A DNA stretch of 64,000 nucleotides from Acinetobacter sp. C26M (GTDB taxonomy: Bacteria > Pseudomonadota > Gammaproteobacteria > Pseudomonadales > Moraxellaceae): positions 1,426,001 through 1,490,000 of the forward strand of contig NZ_CP098478.1 in the NCBI RefSeq assembly GCF_023702675.1. The letters run 5' to 3'. A model generated the notes under the pieces. The model was given only the letters and a program-made list of their open reading frames with translations. It had not been told where the DNA came from and ran no database searches. Shown one piece after another: positions 10,806 through 20,761 of the stretch. The position numbers and the translations under genes were made by a program. Numbering within the stretch: position 1 is the stretch's first letter; each line of letters opens with the position of its first letter.

Positions 10806-11972
10806 ATGGCCATTTCAGAGACATGGTTGCTCCCTGACGGGGTAGCAGATGTATTGCCAGAACAAGCGCAAGTTGTTGAAACCTTGCGTCGAGAAGCTTT
10901 AGATTTCCTCGCAGTTCGAGGTTATCAATTGGTGTATACGCCATTTATTGAATACATCGAATCGCTCTCGCTACTTTCAGAATCTAATCAAGATTTAGAT
11001 TTAGTTACCTTCAAAGTTATTGATCAACTTTCTGGCCGTTTACTCGGTGTGCGTGCGGATATGACGCCGCAAGTTGCGCGTATAGATGCTCATGTTCGAC
11101 CAATTGAAGGTGTCGCACGTTATTGCTATGCAGGTTCAGTCTTGCATACCAAACCACAGAATTTCAATGCAACCCGTGCACCTTTGCAGTTAGGTGCAGA
11201 GTTGTATGGTCATGACAGCATCGAAGCAGATGTTGAAATGATCAACGTTATGTTGGCGTTAATTGAGCATACTCATACTTTAGAGGGCGCTCATTTAGAT
11301 TTAGGTCATGTTGGTTTATTCCGTAGTCTGGTTAAACGCGCTGGCTTAAATAAAAATACTGAAAGTGAACTTTCTGACTTATATCAGCGTAAAGCTTTCC
11401 CAGAGTTAGAAGAGTTCACTCAAGATTTAGCGATGGGTGCGGATTTTTATGCTTTAGGTCGTTATGCAAGTGACCTCGATGCACTAGAAACGCATTTAAG
11501 CCAAGATATTTTAAATGATGCAGATTTCAAAAATGCATTAGAAGCATTGAAATCTACATTGGTGAAAATCCAATCACGTTGGTCTGGCCTGAATATTGGC
11601 ATCGACGTGGTCGAGTTGCGTAGTTATCACTACCATACTGGTTTGATGTACGCCATTTATGCACCGAATCGTGCCGCGCCACTGGCTCAAGGTGGTCGTT
11701 ATGATGGTATTGGTGAGCATTTTGGACGTGCGCGTCCAGCAACTGGATTTAGTTGTGATTTATATGCTTTAGGCGCGACACAGTTTGTAGAAATTGAAAC
11801 TGTGGTTGCACCGAAAGGCAATGATCAAGATTTATTAAATGCAATTGCAGATGTACGTGACAAAGGTTCACGTGTGGTGCAGTTGTTGGGTAATGATGAT
11901 TTAAGCTCAGTGCCTTATGCGACCCATCAGTTGGTGTCTCAAAACGGGCAGTGGGTGATTGAAAAAATTTAA
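10806..11972 (+). CDS. hisZ: ATP phosphoribosyltransferase regulatory subunit HisZ
   Basis: A 388-residue class II aminoacyl-tRNA synthetase paralogue (HisRS-like) that activates and regulates the short-form HisG, the first enzyme of histidine synthesis. The N-terminus WLLPDGVADVLPEQA and the motif 2-like VRADMTPQVARIDAH are typical, as is the C-terminal AQGGRYDGIGEHFGRARPATGFS. It lacks the anticodon-binding domain of HisRS. It lies 56 bases before purA on the same strand; hisZ-purA is a common pairing in Acinetobacter and Pseudomonas relatives. Confidence 0.95.
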   Translation: MAISETWLLPDGVADVLPEQAQVVETLRREALDFLAVRGYQLVYTPFIEYIESLSLLSESNQDLDLVTFKVIDQLSGRLLGVRADMTPQVARIDAHVRPIEGVARYCYAGSVLHTKPQNFNATRAPLQLGAELYGHDSIEADVEMINVMLALIEHTHTLEGAHLDLGHVGLFRSLVKRAGLNKNTESELSDLYQRKAFPELEEFTQDLAMGADFYALGRYASDLDALETHLSQDILNDADFKNALEALKSTLVKIQSRWSGLNIGIDVVELRSYHYHTGLMYAIYAPNRAAPLAQGGRYDGIGEHFGRARPATGFSCDLYALGATQFVEIETVVAPKGNDQDLLNAIADVRDKGSRVVQLLGNDDLSSVPYATHQLVSQNGQWVIEKI

Positions 11973-12013
11973 TTGCCAAGTTTAAGACTTGGTTTCCAAT
12001 TTTAACAGCATGA

Positions 12014-13348
<1,335 letters not shown>

Positions 13349-13361
13349 GCTGAATCGATGA

Positions 13362-13397
13362 CAAAAAAGCTCTCATGAATTTGAGAGCTTTTTTTAT
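13362..13397 (+). terminator. purA terminator
   Basis: AAAAAAGCTCTCA pairs with TGAGAGCTTTTTTT across a short AATT loop, 15 bases after the purA stop. Confidence 0.85.
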
Positions 13398-13425
13398 GGG
13401 AAATATTTAGGGAGAAGCAGTTTAA

Positions 13426-13743
13426 ATGACTTTAAAACTGATTGCTGAAGACTATATCCAGCCAGAGAAAATTGATGAGGTGTTAGCGCTTTATCAAGAG
13501 CTGGTAGAGAAAACCAAAGCTGAAGTCGGATGTATTGCCTATGATCTTTATCATGACCATAAACAGAAAGGGCATTTTGTTTTTATTGAAGAATGGGTTG
13601 ATCGTGAAGCACTGGATTTACATGTACAGTCAGAGCATTTCCAACGATTAGTGCCTCAGATTGATCAATATCAAATACAGGCTGGGCGTTTTACGCATCT
13701 ACATCGCTTCGAAGTTTTATTATCTGATAAAGAAGATGGATAA
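13426..13743 (+). CDS. Antibiotic biosynthesis monooxygenase (ABM) domain protein
   Basis: A 105-residue single-domain ferredoxin-like dimeric alpha+beta barrel protein of the ABM/YgiN family. Typical pieces are the N-terminal LKLIAEDYIQPEKIDEVLALYQ, then EVGCIAYDLYHD, FVFIEEWVDREALDLH and the SEHFQRL segment. Homologues act as cofactor-free quinol monooxygenases or as small accessory oxygenases, and many have no known substrate. It has a GGAG-type site before the ATG and stands alone between two terminators. Confidence 0.85.
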   Translation: MTLKLIAEDYIQPEKIDEVLALYQELVEKTKAEVGCIAYDLYHDHKQKGHFVFIEEWVDREALDLHVQSEHFQRLVPQIDQYQIQAGRFTHLHRFEVLLSDKEDG

Positions 13744-13806
13744 GTTGATCTTGACTCAAAGATCAGCGATAGCAAAAAATTAGATTTTGATTCCAATCTT
13801 TGTTAT

Positions 13807-13835
13807 TTCACAGTCTAAAAAATCCTCGTTATAGT
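13807..13835 (+). promoter_or_regulatory. Strong sigma-70 promoter for a mini-transcript
   Basis: TTCACA (13807-13812), a 17-base spacer and TATAGT (13830-13835) nearly match the consensus. Transcription would start near 13842 and run to the hairpin terminator at 14044-14072, giving an RNA of about 230 bases. Confidence 0.65.
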
Positions 13836-13866
13836 GATTCTACGTTCAGACAAAGAGGGTTTAACC

Positions 13867-13920
13867 ATGACTAAAAAGAGAATCCGCTACAATGGCTATG
13901 AATTAGCGTGCCGATGTTAA
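13867..13920 (+). CDS. 17-residue small ORF, possible small protein or gene relic
   Basis: ATG..TAA encodes a basic 17-residue peptide beginning MTKKRIRYNGYEL and ending CRC. It is preceded by AGAGGG at a seven-base spacing and by a near-consensus promoter, so it is well placed to be translated. A shift of frame at the end (LACDVNLNQSA) would lengthen it, so it might be the head of a decayed gene. The following bases contain an AAACCAA..TTGGTTT hairpin (13948-13985). I know no homologue. It could equally be a short ORF within a small regulatory RNA. Confidence 0.4.
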   Translation: MTKKRIRYNGYELACRC

Positions 13921-14043
13921 TTTAAATCAAAGCGCTTAAAAAGGTACAAACCAATTTTGATCAAGGCGGGGAGAGAGGTTGGTTTGAACATTTAAATAAT
14001 AAAAATAATACTGAGTGTTGGATAATAAGATTTATAAAAAATC

Positions 14044-14073
14044 GAAGAGAACCGAAAGGTTCTCTTTTTTATT
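14044..14073. terminator. Terminator between mini-transcript and WYL gene
   Basis: AAGAGAACC..GGTTCTCTT with a GAAA loop and a T6 run on the plus strand; the minus strand side is CGATTTTTTA. It can serve both converging units and overlaps the end of the WYL gene. Confidence 0.75.
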
Positions 14074-15079
14074 CGGCTTGCTCTTCAATCTCTTTCACAG
14101 CGTTATAAACGGCAGCGGGTTCAATATTCAGCATTTTTTTACCAAAACTTCTGAGCCACCACACCAGTTGAGAGGTGAATGGGACTGTTGCAGAGACTTC
14201 GACAATATTCTCTTCTAGATGTTGAATGATTTGATCTTTACTTAGCTGGCTTTCGTAGAAACTCTTGGCTGTACTCTCGGTCATGGTGAGTTTTAAATGA
14301 ACTTGTTCAGTTGGTTTGCTGTAGTCAACACGGAAGCCCAAAGCACCTGACTCGATATAATTATCAATTTCAAAGTTCACAGGGTGCAAAGCACGACTTT
14401 CTAATACAGTTGCTGCTTTAAAGCGGTGCAATGCGAAGGTTTGTACTTCAGTTTTATCGTTTCGGGTACAGATTAAATAAATCACTGCACCTTTTTGAAC
14501 CAAAGCCAGTGGATTGAGGATGTAGGTCTTATCTTCGCCTTGATGGGTGCGGGCGCGATAAATACATTCGATCTGTTTGTCTTGTAATAAACCTTCATAA
14601 ATCGCTTGTTGCGCATGTTTGTCGACGATAGGTGGAATCAATGGTTGTGTCGCTGGCACGATACGGACGCGATTAATCCACTGTCGAACGTTATTCTGTG
14701 TCGATAGGCTCCGTTTGGCCAGATCAAACCAAGGTGTCATTTCTTCTAATAAACTTGGTGGAAGCAAGTGACGTAAATGCTCTTCGACCATCATAAACGT
14801 AACTGCTTGCGAGCTGGTCATGTGGGGCAAACTTTGAATAGGTGCATCTGAACGCCAACGCCAGCCTTGCGGTACGGTCTTATTGCTCTCGATTGGGAAG
14901 CGCTGAGCAATTTGGTTTAAATCACGCTGAATGGTACGCAGACTGATATCAATGCCTTCACGTTCTAATATTTCTTGTAATTCGCGGGTGCCCATCCATT
15001 TCCCAGTCGAAAGGCGGGATAAGATTTGCCATTGGCGATAAAGGCTATTGGATGTTTCTTTTTCTTGTATGGATGACAT
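14069..15079 (-). CDS. WYL-domain transcriptional regulator
   Basis: A 336-residue regulator. The N-terminal helix-turn-helix is about residues 15-75 (RQWQILSRLSTGKWMGTRELQEIL, then ISLRTIQRDLNQIAQRFPIE). The WYL ligand-sensing domain follows at about 155-240 (KQIECIYRARTHQGEDKTYILNPLALVQKGAVIYLICTR), then a WCX C-terminal extension. WYL domains bind nucleic acid or nucleotide-like ligands and occur in stress and defence regulators. It is divergent from the ATP-grasp/Anbu operon with a 212-base shared upstream region, so it is the best candidate regulator of that operon. Confidence 0.88.
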   Translation of the reverse strand: MSSIQEKETSNSLYRQWQILSRLSTGKWMGTRELQEILEREGIDISLRTIQRDLNQIAQRFPIESNKTVPQGWRWRSDAPIQSLPHMTSSQAVTFMMVEEHLRHLLPPSLLEEMTPWFDLAKRSLSTQNNVRQWINRVRIVPATQPLIPPIVDKHAQQAIYEGLLQDKQIECIYRARTHQGEDKTYILNPLALVQKGAVIYLICTRNDKTEVQTFALHRFKAATVLESRALHPVNFEIDNYIESGALGFRVDYSKPTEQVHLKLTMTESTAKSFYESQLSKDQIIQHLEENIVEVSATVPFTSQLVWWLRSFGKKMLNIEPAAVYNAVKEIEEQAE

Positions 15080-15291
15080 AAGCGAAATACGTAATTCAAT
15101 GGTCTAAAGCAGACACAATAAAAAAACTATACTTAATTATCAAGTCCATCCTATCTAGATTACGTATTTACGACTGAAATGCCCCTAGTTTTGCTTAAAT
15201 ATTCTAAGTCTGGTTGAAAATTGATCATTTTGTATAAGTGGCATTGAAATTGCTTCCTTTAGATATAAATAAATGATGAGACGAGGTTTCT

Positions 15292-16842
15292 ATGTCAGAA
15301 CAAGAACACAACCTACATATCAGCACAGATTATTATGCACCAGAACCCAATCCAGTGGCGTCCGTTGATACCTCTACATTTATTTCACAGCTCAATGTGA
15401 CCACCAATTTATTTGAGCAACTTAAATCACAATTTTTCAATGAAATGTTAGATGACAAAAGCTTTAATGGTGAAGCGTCCAAAAAAATTGAACAATGGTT
15501 GAGTATTCGTAGTCTAGATGATTTAAAAACACTAGAAGTACAAGCAAAACAGCATTTCCTTTATCAAGGCATTACTTTTAATGTTTACGGTGATCAGGAG
15601 GGTGCTGAGCGTACCATTCCTTACGATTTGATACCGCGTGTGATTGAAAAGAAGCAATGGGAAAAGATCGCAGCGGGCTGCGCACAACGAGTCAAAGCAT
15701 TAAATTTATTTCTAGATGATATTTATCATGGACAGCATATTTTAAAAGAAGGTTTGATTCCTGCAGAACAAGTGATTGCGCACGAAGCGTTCCAGCCGCA
15801 TATGTTAAAGCACCAGTTGAAAGGCAAGGTTTATTCACAAATTAGTGGTATTGATATCATTCGTGACGGGCAAGGCGATTTCTTTGTGTTGGAAGATAAC
15901 CTGCGAACCCCTTCAGGCGTATCTTATATGCTGGAAAGCCGCAAAATCAGCCAGAAATTGATGCCAGATCTGTGTAGCAGTAATAATTTACAGGGGATTG
16001 AGCAATATCCAAGTCTGTTAAGAGCAATTCTCGAAGAAAATGCTTATGTTGATCAGCCATTAATTGTGGTGCTTACACCTGGGCGCTTTAACAGTGCTTA
16101 TTATGAACATTCATTTTTAGCGCGTGAAATGGATGTGCCACTGGTGACCAGCCGAGATTTGTATGTAGAAGATGATAAGGTTTTCGTCAAAACTATTCGT
16201 GGCCGCCAGCAGGTAGACGTCATCTATCGCCGTGTTGATGATGAATTCTTAGATCCACTCAGTTTTAGACCTGACAGCACGTTGGGTGTACCTGGATTGA
16301 TGTCTGCATATTTACAGCACAATGTTGTGATTGCCAATGCGCCTGGCACAGGTGTAGCAGATGACAAGTCGATTTATCCTTATGTCGATCAGATGATTCA
16401 GTTCTATTTAGGTGAAGCACCTATTTTGAATAATGTGCCAACTTATCAGTGTCGAGAAGCGGAACAGCTGGATTATGTGCTTAGTAATTTAGAAAAATTA
16501 GTGGTGAAAGAAGCACAAGGCTCAGGTGGTTATGGCATGTTGATTGGTCCTCAAGCAGATCAACAGCAGATTGATTGTTTCAGACAGAAACTGATTGAGA
16601 CGCCACATTTATATATTGCACAACCGACTTTGGCACTTTCCGTCGCTCCGACCATGACTGCGGAAGGGGTTGCTGAGCGACATATTGATTTAAGACCTTT
16701 TGTACTCAGCTCACCTTATCGCACCGAAATTGTGCCGGGTGGCTTAACACGTGTTGCCATGCAAGCAGGTTCTTTAGTGGTGAACTCTTCTCAAGGTGGT
16801 GGAATTAAAGATACATGGGTGGTTGAAACATTACGTTCCTGA
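15292..16842 (+). CDS. Circularly permuted ATP-grasp type 2 protein (Anbu operon)
   Basis: A 516-residue protein of the circularly permuted ATP-grasp type 2 family (COG2308). Recognisable stretches are the YDLIPRVIEKKQWEKIAAGCAQRVKALNLFLDDIYH start of the core, then FFVLEDNLRTPSGVSYMLESR and the C-terminal RHIDLRPFVLSS. ATP-grasp enzymes form amide or peptide-like bonds using an acyl-phosphate. In Anbu clusters this protein is thought to make an unknown peptide-like product together with the alpha-E protein. It leads the four-gene unit. A CACAGCC..GGCTGTG hairpin lies in the 72-base gap after it. Confidence 0.9.
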   Translation: MSEQEHNLHISTDYYAPEPNPVASVDTSTFISQLNVTTNLFEQLKSQFFNEMLDDKSFNGEASKKIEQWLSIRSLDDLKTLEVQAKQHFLYQGITFNVYGDQEGAERTIPYDLIPRVIEKKQWEKIAAGCAQRVKALNLFLDDIYHGQHILKEGLIPAEQVIAHEAFQPHMLKHQLKGKVYSQISGIDIIRDGQGDFFVLEDNLRTPSGVSYMLESRKISQKLMPDLCSSNNLQGIEQYPSLLRAILEENAYVDQPLIVVLTPGRFNSAYYEHSFLAREMDVPLVTSRDLYVEDDKVFVKTIRGRQQVDVIYRRVDDEFLDPLSFRPDSTLGVPGLMSAYLQHNVVIANAPGTGVADDKSIYPYVDQMIQFYLGEAPILNNVPTYQCREAEQLDYVLSNLEKLVVKEAQGSGGYGMLIGPQADQQQIDCFRQKLIETPHLYIAQPTLALSVAPTMTAEGVAERHIDLRPFVLSSPYRTEIVPGGLTRVAMQAGSLVVNSSQGGGIKDTWVVETLRS

Positions 16843-16914
16843 ACTATATCCACAGCCTGAAGATGATAACAACGCGGGCTGTGTGACTGAATATTAAGAA
16901 AAGGGAGGAGATTT

Positions 16915-17517
16915 ATGCTTTTACTTAGCTCAAGCGCTCAACATATTTATTGGTTAGGACGTTATTTATTCCGTATTGGTTATGTGGCGGGACACTTACT
17001 CTTTGTTGATGATCAACAGGCATCAGAATTTGCACAGGCACTTTGTTTACATATTGATGATGCAGAAAACTTGAATCAATTTATGTTAGATCGGCAGCAG
17101 CCTTATTCTTTATTGAGTCAGCTTGAGATTGCGCGGGACAATATTCAGGAGCTTAGGGGGTTATTAACAGCGCAGGCCTATGCTGAGCTCAATTTTTTGA
17201 TCAAAAATGTGGCAGTAGACGGGCTCGCGATTCAAGAAGTGGTACAAAGCTGTTGCAATATTTTAAAAACAGAGCAAGAAGATATTTTTCTATTTTTTCA
17301 TATTGGGCAATGCGTTGAGAAAATAGATACCTATTTTAGGTTTCAACACAATACACATGCGGTGTTCGATTCGATTGATCCAACCATTGAGCGGTTATTT
17401 CAAATGGGATGGCAGGATTTGCAACCATGTTGGGAAGACTTAAAAGATCAGCCTTATTTAAATCAGTTTTATGCATTTACCTATAAATTGGAAAATCAAT
17501 TTGAGGCATCCTCATGA
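16915..17517 (+). CDS. Alpha-E domain protein, shortened (Anbu operon)
   Basis: A 200-residue mostly helical protein of the alpha-E family (COG2307). The diagnostic start LLSSSAQHIYWLGRYLFRIGYVAGHLL is present. Typical family members are about 300 residues, so this one is compact; the shortening seems to fall in the central part and no frameshift is visible. A GGGAGGAG ribosome site lies just before the ATG. It overlaps the next gene by four bases (ATGA), showing translational coupling. The biochemical role is unknown; it travels with the ATP-grasp protein. Confidence 0.82.
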   Translation: MLLLSSSAQHIYWLGRYLFRIGYVAGHLLFVDDQQASEFAQALCLHIDDAENLNQFMLDRQQPYSLLSQLEIARDNIQELRGLLTAQAYAELNFLIKNVAVDGLAIQEVVQSCCNILKTEQEDIFLFFHIGQCVEKIDTYFRFQHNTHAVFDSIDPTIERLFQMGWQDLQPCWEDLKDQPYLNQFYAFTYKLENQFEASS

Positions 17518-18293
17518 AACTCATGGTGAATCACCAAACGCATTATCGCTATACCGAACTTGCACGGAACAGTGTTCAATCCATCAAAATGATGCCGCAA
17601 AGTTCACGGCATCAGAGTGTTGAGAATTGGCATATCAGTGTACCAGGGCAGTATTCGTGTCAGCGTGATGCATTTAACAATTTATGGATTACCGCAACAC
17701 AACGTCATGATTATCGTTATCTGACCATCATGGCGCAAGGTGTGGTGGATTTGCATGCGACGGAGTTAGGCTATGTTGAAACCGATGTTTCATCATTGCT
17801 GTTTTTACAACGTACAGCAATGACCTGTTGTGACCTGACCATGACAGATTTTGCACAATCAATTGTTACGGTAAAAGATCGTCAACATTTAATTGTTTTA
17901 TCTGAAAAAATCTTACAGCAAGTCCCATATCAACCTGAAAGCACCTCGGTTACGACCTCAGCTATTGATGCTTTTTATGCGGGTCAGGGGGTTTGCCAAG
18001 ACCACGCACATATATTAATTGCCATGTGCCGTGCGTTACAATTACCAGCACGTTACGTTTCGGGCTATATCTACGATGAAAATCAGCCACACCTCGCCAG
18101 TCATGCATGGGCAGAGGTTTTTGTGGATAATGAGTGGTATTGTTTCGATGTAAGTAACCAGATATTTACACCCCAAAATCATATATACGTTGCAGTTGGA
18201 CGTGATTATTTAGATGTGGCACCTGTTCGAGGTATTCGTGAGCAAGGTGGGGTGGAAAGTATGATGTCTGTGGTGCAGGTTTTGGCATGTTGA
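17514..18293 (+). CDS. Transglutaminase-like cysteine protein (Anbu operon)
   Basis: A 259-residue protein with an N-terminal transglutaminase-associated beta domain (about 1-100; VNHQTHYRYTELARNSVQSIKMMP) and a papain-like transglutaminase core. The catalytic triad is visible: C161 in GVCQDHAH, H197 in SHAWAE and D212 in CFDVSNQ. Proteins of this family are usually amidases or proteases rather than cross-linkers. It overlaps the alpha-E gene by four bases and lies 16 bases before the Anbu gene. It probably processes the peptide made or degraded by the same gene set. Confidence 0.9.
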   Translation: MKLMVNHQTHYRYTELARNSVQSIKMMPQSSRHQSVENWHISVPGQYSCQRDAFNNLWITATQRHDYRYLTIMAQGVVDLHATELGYVETDVSSLLFLQRTAMTCCDLTMTDFAQSIVTVKDRQHLIVLSEKILQQVPYQPESTSVTTSAIDAFYAGQGVCQDHAHILIAMCRALQLPARYVSGYIYDENQPHLASHAWAEVFVDNEWYCFDVSNQIFTPQNHIYVAVGRDYLDVAPVRGIREQGGVESMMSVVQVLAC

Positions 18294-18309
18294 AGGTAAA
18301 GAGAGAAAG

Positions 18310-19044
18310 ATGACCTATTGTTGCGCATTAAGATTAGAGCAGGGTTTGGTATTGATTAGTGATACCCGAACCAATGCAGGGGTCGATCATATTTCTGTAT
18401 TTCGTAAGTTGCATACCTTTGGTGTTGAAGGTGAACGTTTTATTGCTTTGCAAACAGCGGGTAATTTGGCGACGACTCAAGCCGTGATTGGGCATTTGCA
18501 GAATGCTTTGGCTTTGCACCAAGAGCCGAATTTGTATAGTGCCAATACCATGTTTGAAGTGGCTGAGTTGGTTGGAAAAACTTTACGTAAAGTGCTTGAA
18601 GACATTACCAGTGATACTCAAGAACAGATGAATTATTCATGTAGTATCTTGGTTGGCGGTCAGATTAAAGGCGAAGAAATGCAGCTTTATAATGTTTACC
18701 CACAAGGGAACTTTATTTGTGCAACCACCGATACACCGTATTTTCAAATTGGTGAAAGTAAGTACGGTAAACCTATTTTAGATCGTGCTTTACACTACGA
18801 CACGCCGCTAGATGATGCATTACGTTGCTCGTTGATTTCTTTTGATTCGACTTTACGTTCTAATGTTTCAGTGGGTTTACCTTTAGATGCGTTGGTTTAC
18901 CATAAAGACAGTTTTACTATTCCTGAAGGTAAACGTATTGGTGAGGATGACCCGTATTTTACGCAGATTAGTCGGCAGTGGTCCGAGACGCTGCGCCGTG
19001 GTTTACAAGAATTACCAAAGCCAACAACAGATTATGGTTTATAG
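18310..19044 (+). CDS. Anbu, proteasome-like N-terminal-nucleophile peptidase
   Basis: A 244-residue 20S proteasome/HslV-type protein of the Anbu (ancestral beta subunit) group. After removal of Met1 the new N-terminus is T2, the expected catalytic threonine (MTYCCALRLEQGLVLISDTRTNAGVDHIS). The SDTR segment and a lysine in FRKLHTF match the Ntn-hydrolase active site. It lacks any ATPase partner nearby. Anbu particles are described as open helical assemblies, and their natural substrates are not known. It closes the four-gene unit. Confidence 0.9.
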   Translation: MTYCCALRLEQGLVLISDTRTNAGVDHISVFRKLHTFGVEGERFIALQTAGNLATTQAVIGHLQNALALHQEPNLYSANTMFEVAELVGKTLRKVLEDITSDTQEQMNYSCSILVGGQIKGEEMQLYNVYPQGNFICATTDTPYFQIGESKYGKPILDRALHYDTPLDDALRCSLISFDSTLRSNVSVGLPLDALVYHKDSFTIPEGKRIGEDDPYFTQISRQWSETLRRGLQELPKPTTDYGL

Positions 19045-19095
19045 CCTGTCTTAGCCCCCCATAAGCGAATATATGGATGCTTTAGGGGGATGTAA

Positions 19096-19566
19096 CTAAG
19101 CTGTTGCTATATTTTTGCTGAGAATGCGATCTAACGACAACATACTTGGTCGAGATGTGATAAGGATGGCCAGAATAAACATGTACAGCAGATCATGCAC
19201 ATAAAAGAACCAACTGAGCCAGCTAATCGGATCTAAGCCATTTGGAATCGTATGAATTCCGACTGTGTATAGTGCTGTCAGGCAAATCATAAACAAGAAA
19301 ATACTGCTGATCTGAGTAAATAACCCCAAAATCAGAAATAAACCTGCAAGCATTTCAGTCGCTGAAACAAAAGTACTCATGATTGCTGGAAATGGAATGC
19401 CTGCATCGATGATTGTTTCCAGCATAATCAGTTTATTTTTTTCAACGAAAAGTTTATTGAAGCCTGTAGTAAAGAAAAAAATACCGATCGAAATTCGGAT
19501 CACAAAGAGCACGAATTGTTGGATCGGCATTTTATACAGCGGATTATCGTAAATCAGTTTTAACAT
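19096..19566 (-). CDS. DoxX family membrane protein
   Basis: A 156-residue protein with four transmembrane segments of the DoxX/SURF4-like family. The core reads FVIRISIGIFFFTTGFNKLFVEKN followed by the PFPAIMSTFVSATEMLAGLFLILG motif. Members are associated with oxidative stress, thiosulfate oxidation or quinone handling, but most, like this one, have no fixed role. It converges with the Anbu operon and sits 61 bases from alr. Confidence 0.82.
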   Translation of the reverse strand: MLKLIYDNPLYKMPIQQFVLFVIRISIGIFFFTTGFNKLFVEKNKLIMLETIIDAGIPFPAIMSTFVSATEMLAGLFLILGLFTQISSIFLFMICLTALYTVGIHTIPNGLDPISWLSWFFYVHDLLYMFILAILITSRPSMLSLDRILSKNIATA

Positions 19567-19627
19567 GTGAGGCTTAAATTATTAAAACTGTATTAGAGAT
19601 AAAACCCAAAAGTTGATCAAGTATTGT

Positions 19628-20701
19628 TTAGTTACCTAACTGTCGCACGGGCCGTTGGGTGAGGCGGCAAAGTAGTTCATAGCCAATCGTTCCATTGGCA
19701 GCCGCGACCTCATCCACTAAACGATGTTGACCCCAAAGTTCAACTTTTGTGCCGATTTCAGCGTTAACATGACTGATATCAATGGCTATCATGTCCATGC
19801 TGACACGACCGACTACAGGAACGAGTTGTTGATCAATGGCAACAAAATTTTGCTTCACAAAAGCACGTGGATAACCATCGCCATAGCCAATCGAAACAAT
19901 GGCAATCTGTGACGTACATGACGCTGAGTAGGTCGAACCATAACCGACAAATTCACCTTGTTGAATCTGATTGAGTGCGATGATTTCGGCACTAAAGGTC
20001 ATGACAGGCTTTAGATCGAGCTCATGTACATTTTTATCAGCAAATGGGGATGCACCGTAAAGCATGATACCTGGACGAACAAAATCAAAATGCAATTCAG
20101 GGTATTTATAAATTGCAGCAGAATTACAGCAAGACACCAAGATCGGTTCACAGGCTTGTTTGACCTGTAAGAATTGCTGCTTTTGTTGCTCATTTAAAGG
20201 GTGGTCAACATCAGCATTGGCAAAATGCATGGCAAGTACACAGGTAAAACCTTCTGCTTTTAAGCGTTGAATGATATCGATGATTTCATCGACTTTGAAA
20301 CCTAAACGGTTCATGCCACTATTTAGTTTGACCCAAACCTTTAAGCCCAACGCATTATAAGCAGCTTTATGTTGAATTAACCATTCGACTTGTTGGCTGT
20401 GATGAACGATACATTCAAGTTTCTGTTCGATAACCTGTTGCATCTCATCTTCAGAAAACACGCCTTCAATGAGCGTAATCGGCTGAGTGTATCCCAGTTG
20501 CCTGATCTCCAAAGCTTCTTCCAGACAGGCGACACCAAAAGCGTCCGTGGCCTCAAGGGCGGCTAAACAGTTTTTAACTCCATGTCCATAGGCATTGGCT
20601 TTGACCATACTGACGATTTTTGAATGTGGAGCAAGTTGTTTAACACGGTTTAAATTATATTGCAGTGCTGCACTGTCAATATAAACTGTTGCTTGGCGCA
20701 C
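19628..20701 (-). CDS. alr: Alanine racemase
   Basis: A 357-residue PLP-dependent racemase that makes D-alanine for peptidoglycan. The PLP lysine is K34 in SMVKANAYGHG. The GYGSTYSAS stretch near residue 253 should carry the second catalytic base, and the C-terminal RVSMDMIAIDIS motif is present. It starts with GTG at 20701, supported by AAAGGAG eight bases upstream. It lies 60 bases downstream of dnaB, the usual biosynthetic alr location in gammaproteobacteria, so the two are probably cotranscribed. Confidence 0.95.
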   Translation of the reverse strand: MRQATVYIDSAALQYNLNRVKQLAPHSKIVSMVKANAYGHGVKNCLAALEATDAFGVACLEEALEIRQLGYTQPITLIEGVFSEDEMQQVIEQKLECIVHHSQQVEWLIQHKAAYNALGLKVWVKLNSGMNRLGFKVDEIIDIIQRLKAEGFTCVLAMHFANADVDHPLNEQQKQQFLQVKQACEPILVSCCNSAAIYKYPELHFDFVRPGIMLYGASPFADKNVHELDLKPVMTFSAEIIALNQIQQGEFVGYGSTYSASCTSQIAIVSIGYGDGYPRAFVKQNFVAIDQQLVPVVGRVSMDMIAIDISHVNAEIGTKVELWGQHRLVDEVAAANGTIGYELLCRLTQRPVRQLGN

Positions 20702-20761
20702 CCTGATTTCTCCTTTGGGTCGACTAGGAAACGAGATAATGCAATTTGGATCGCGAAGGGT

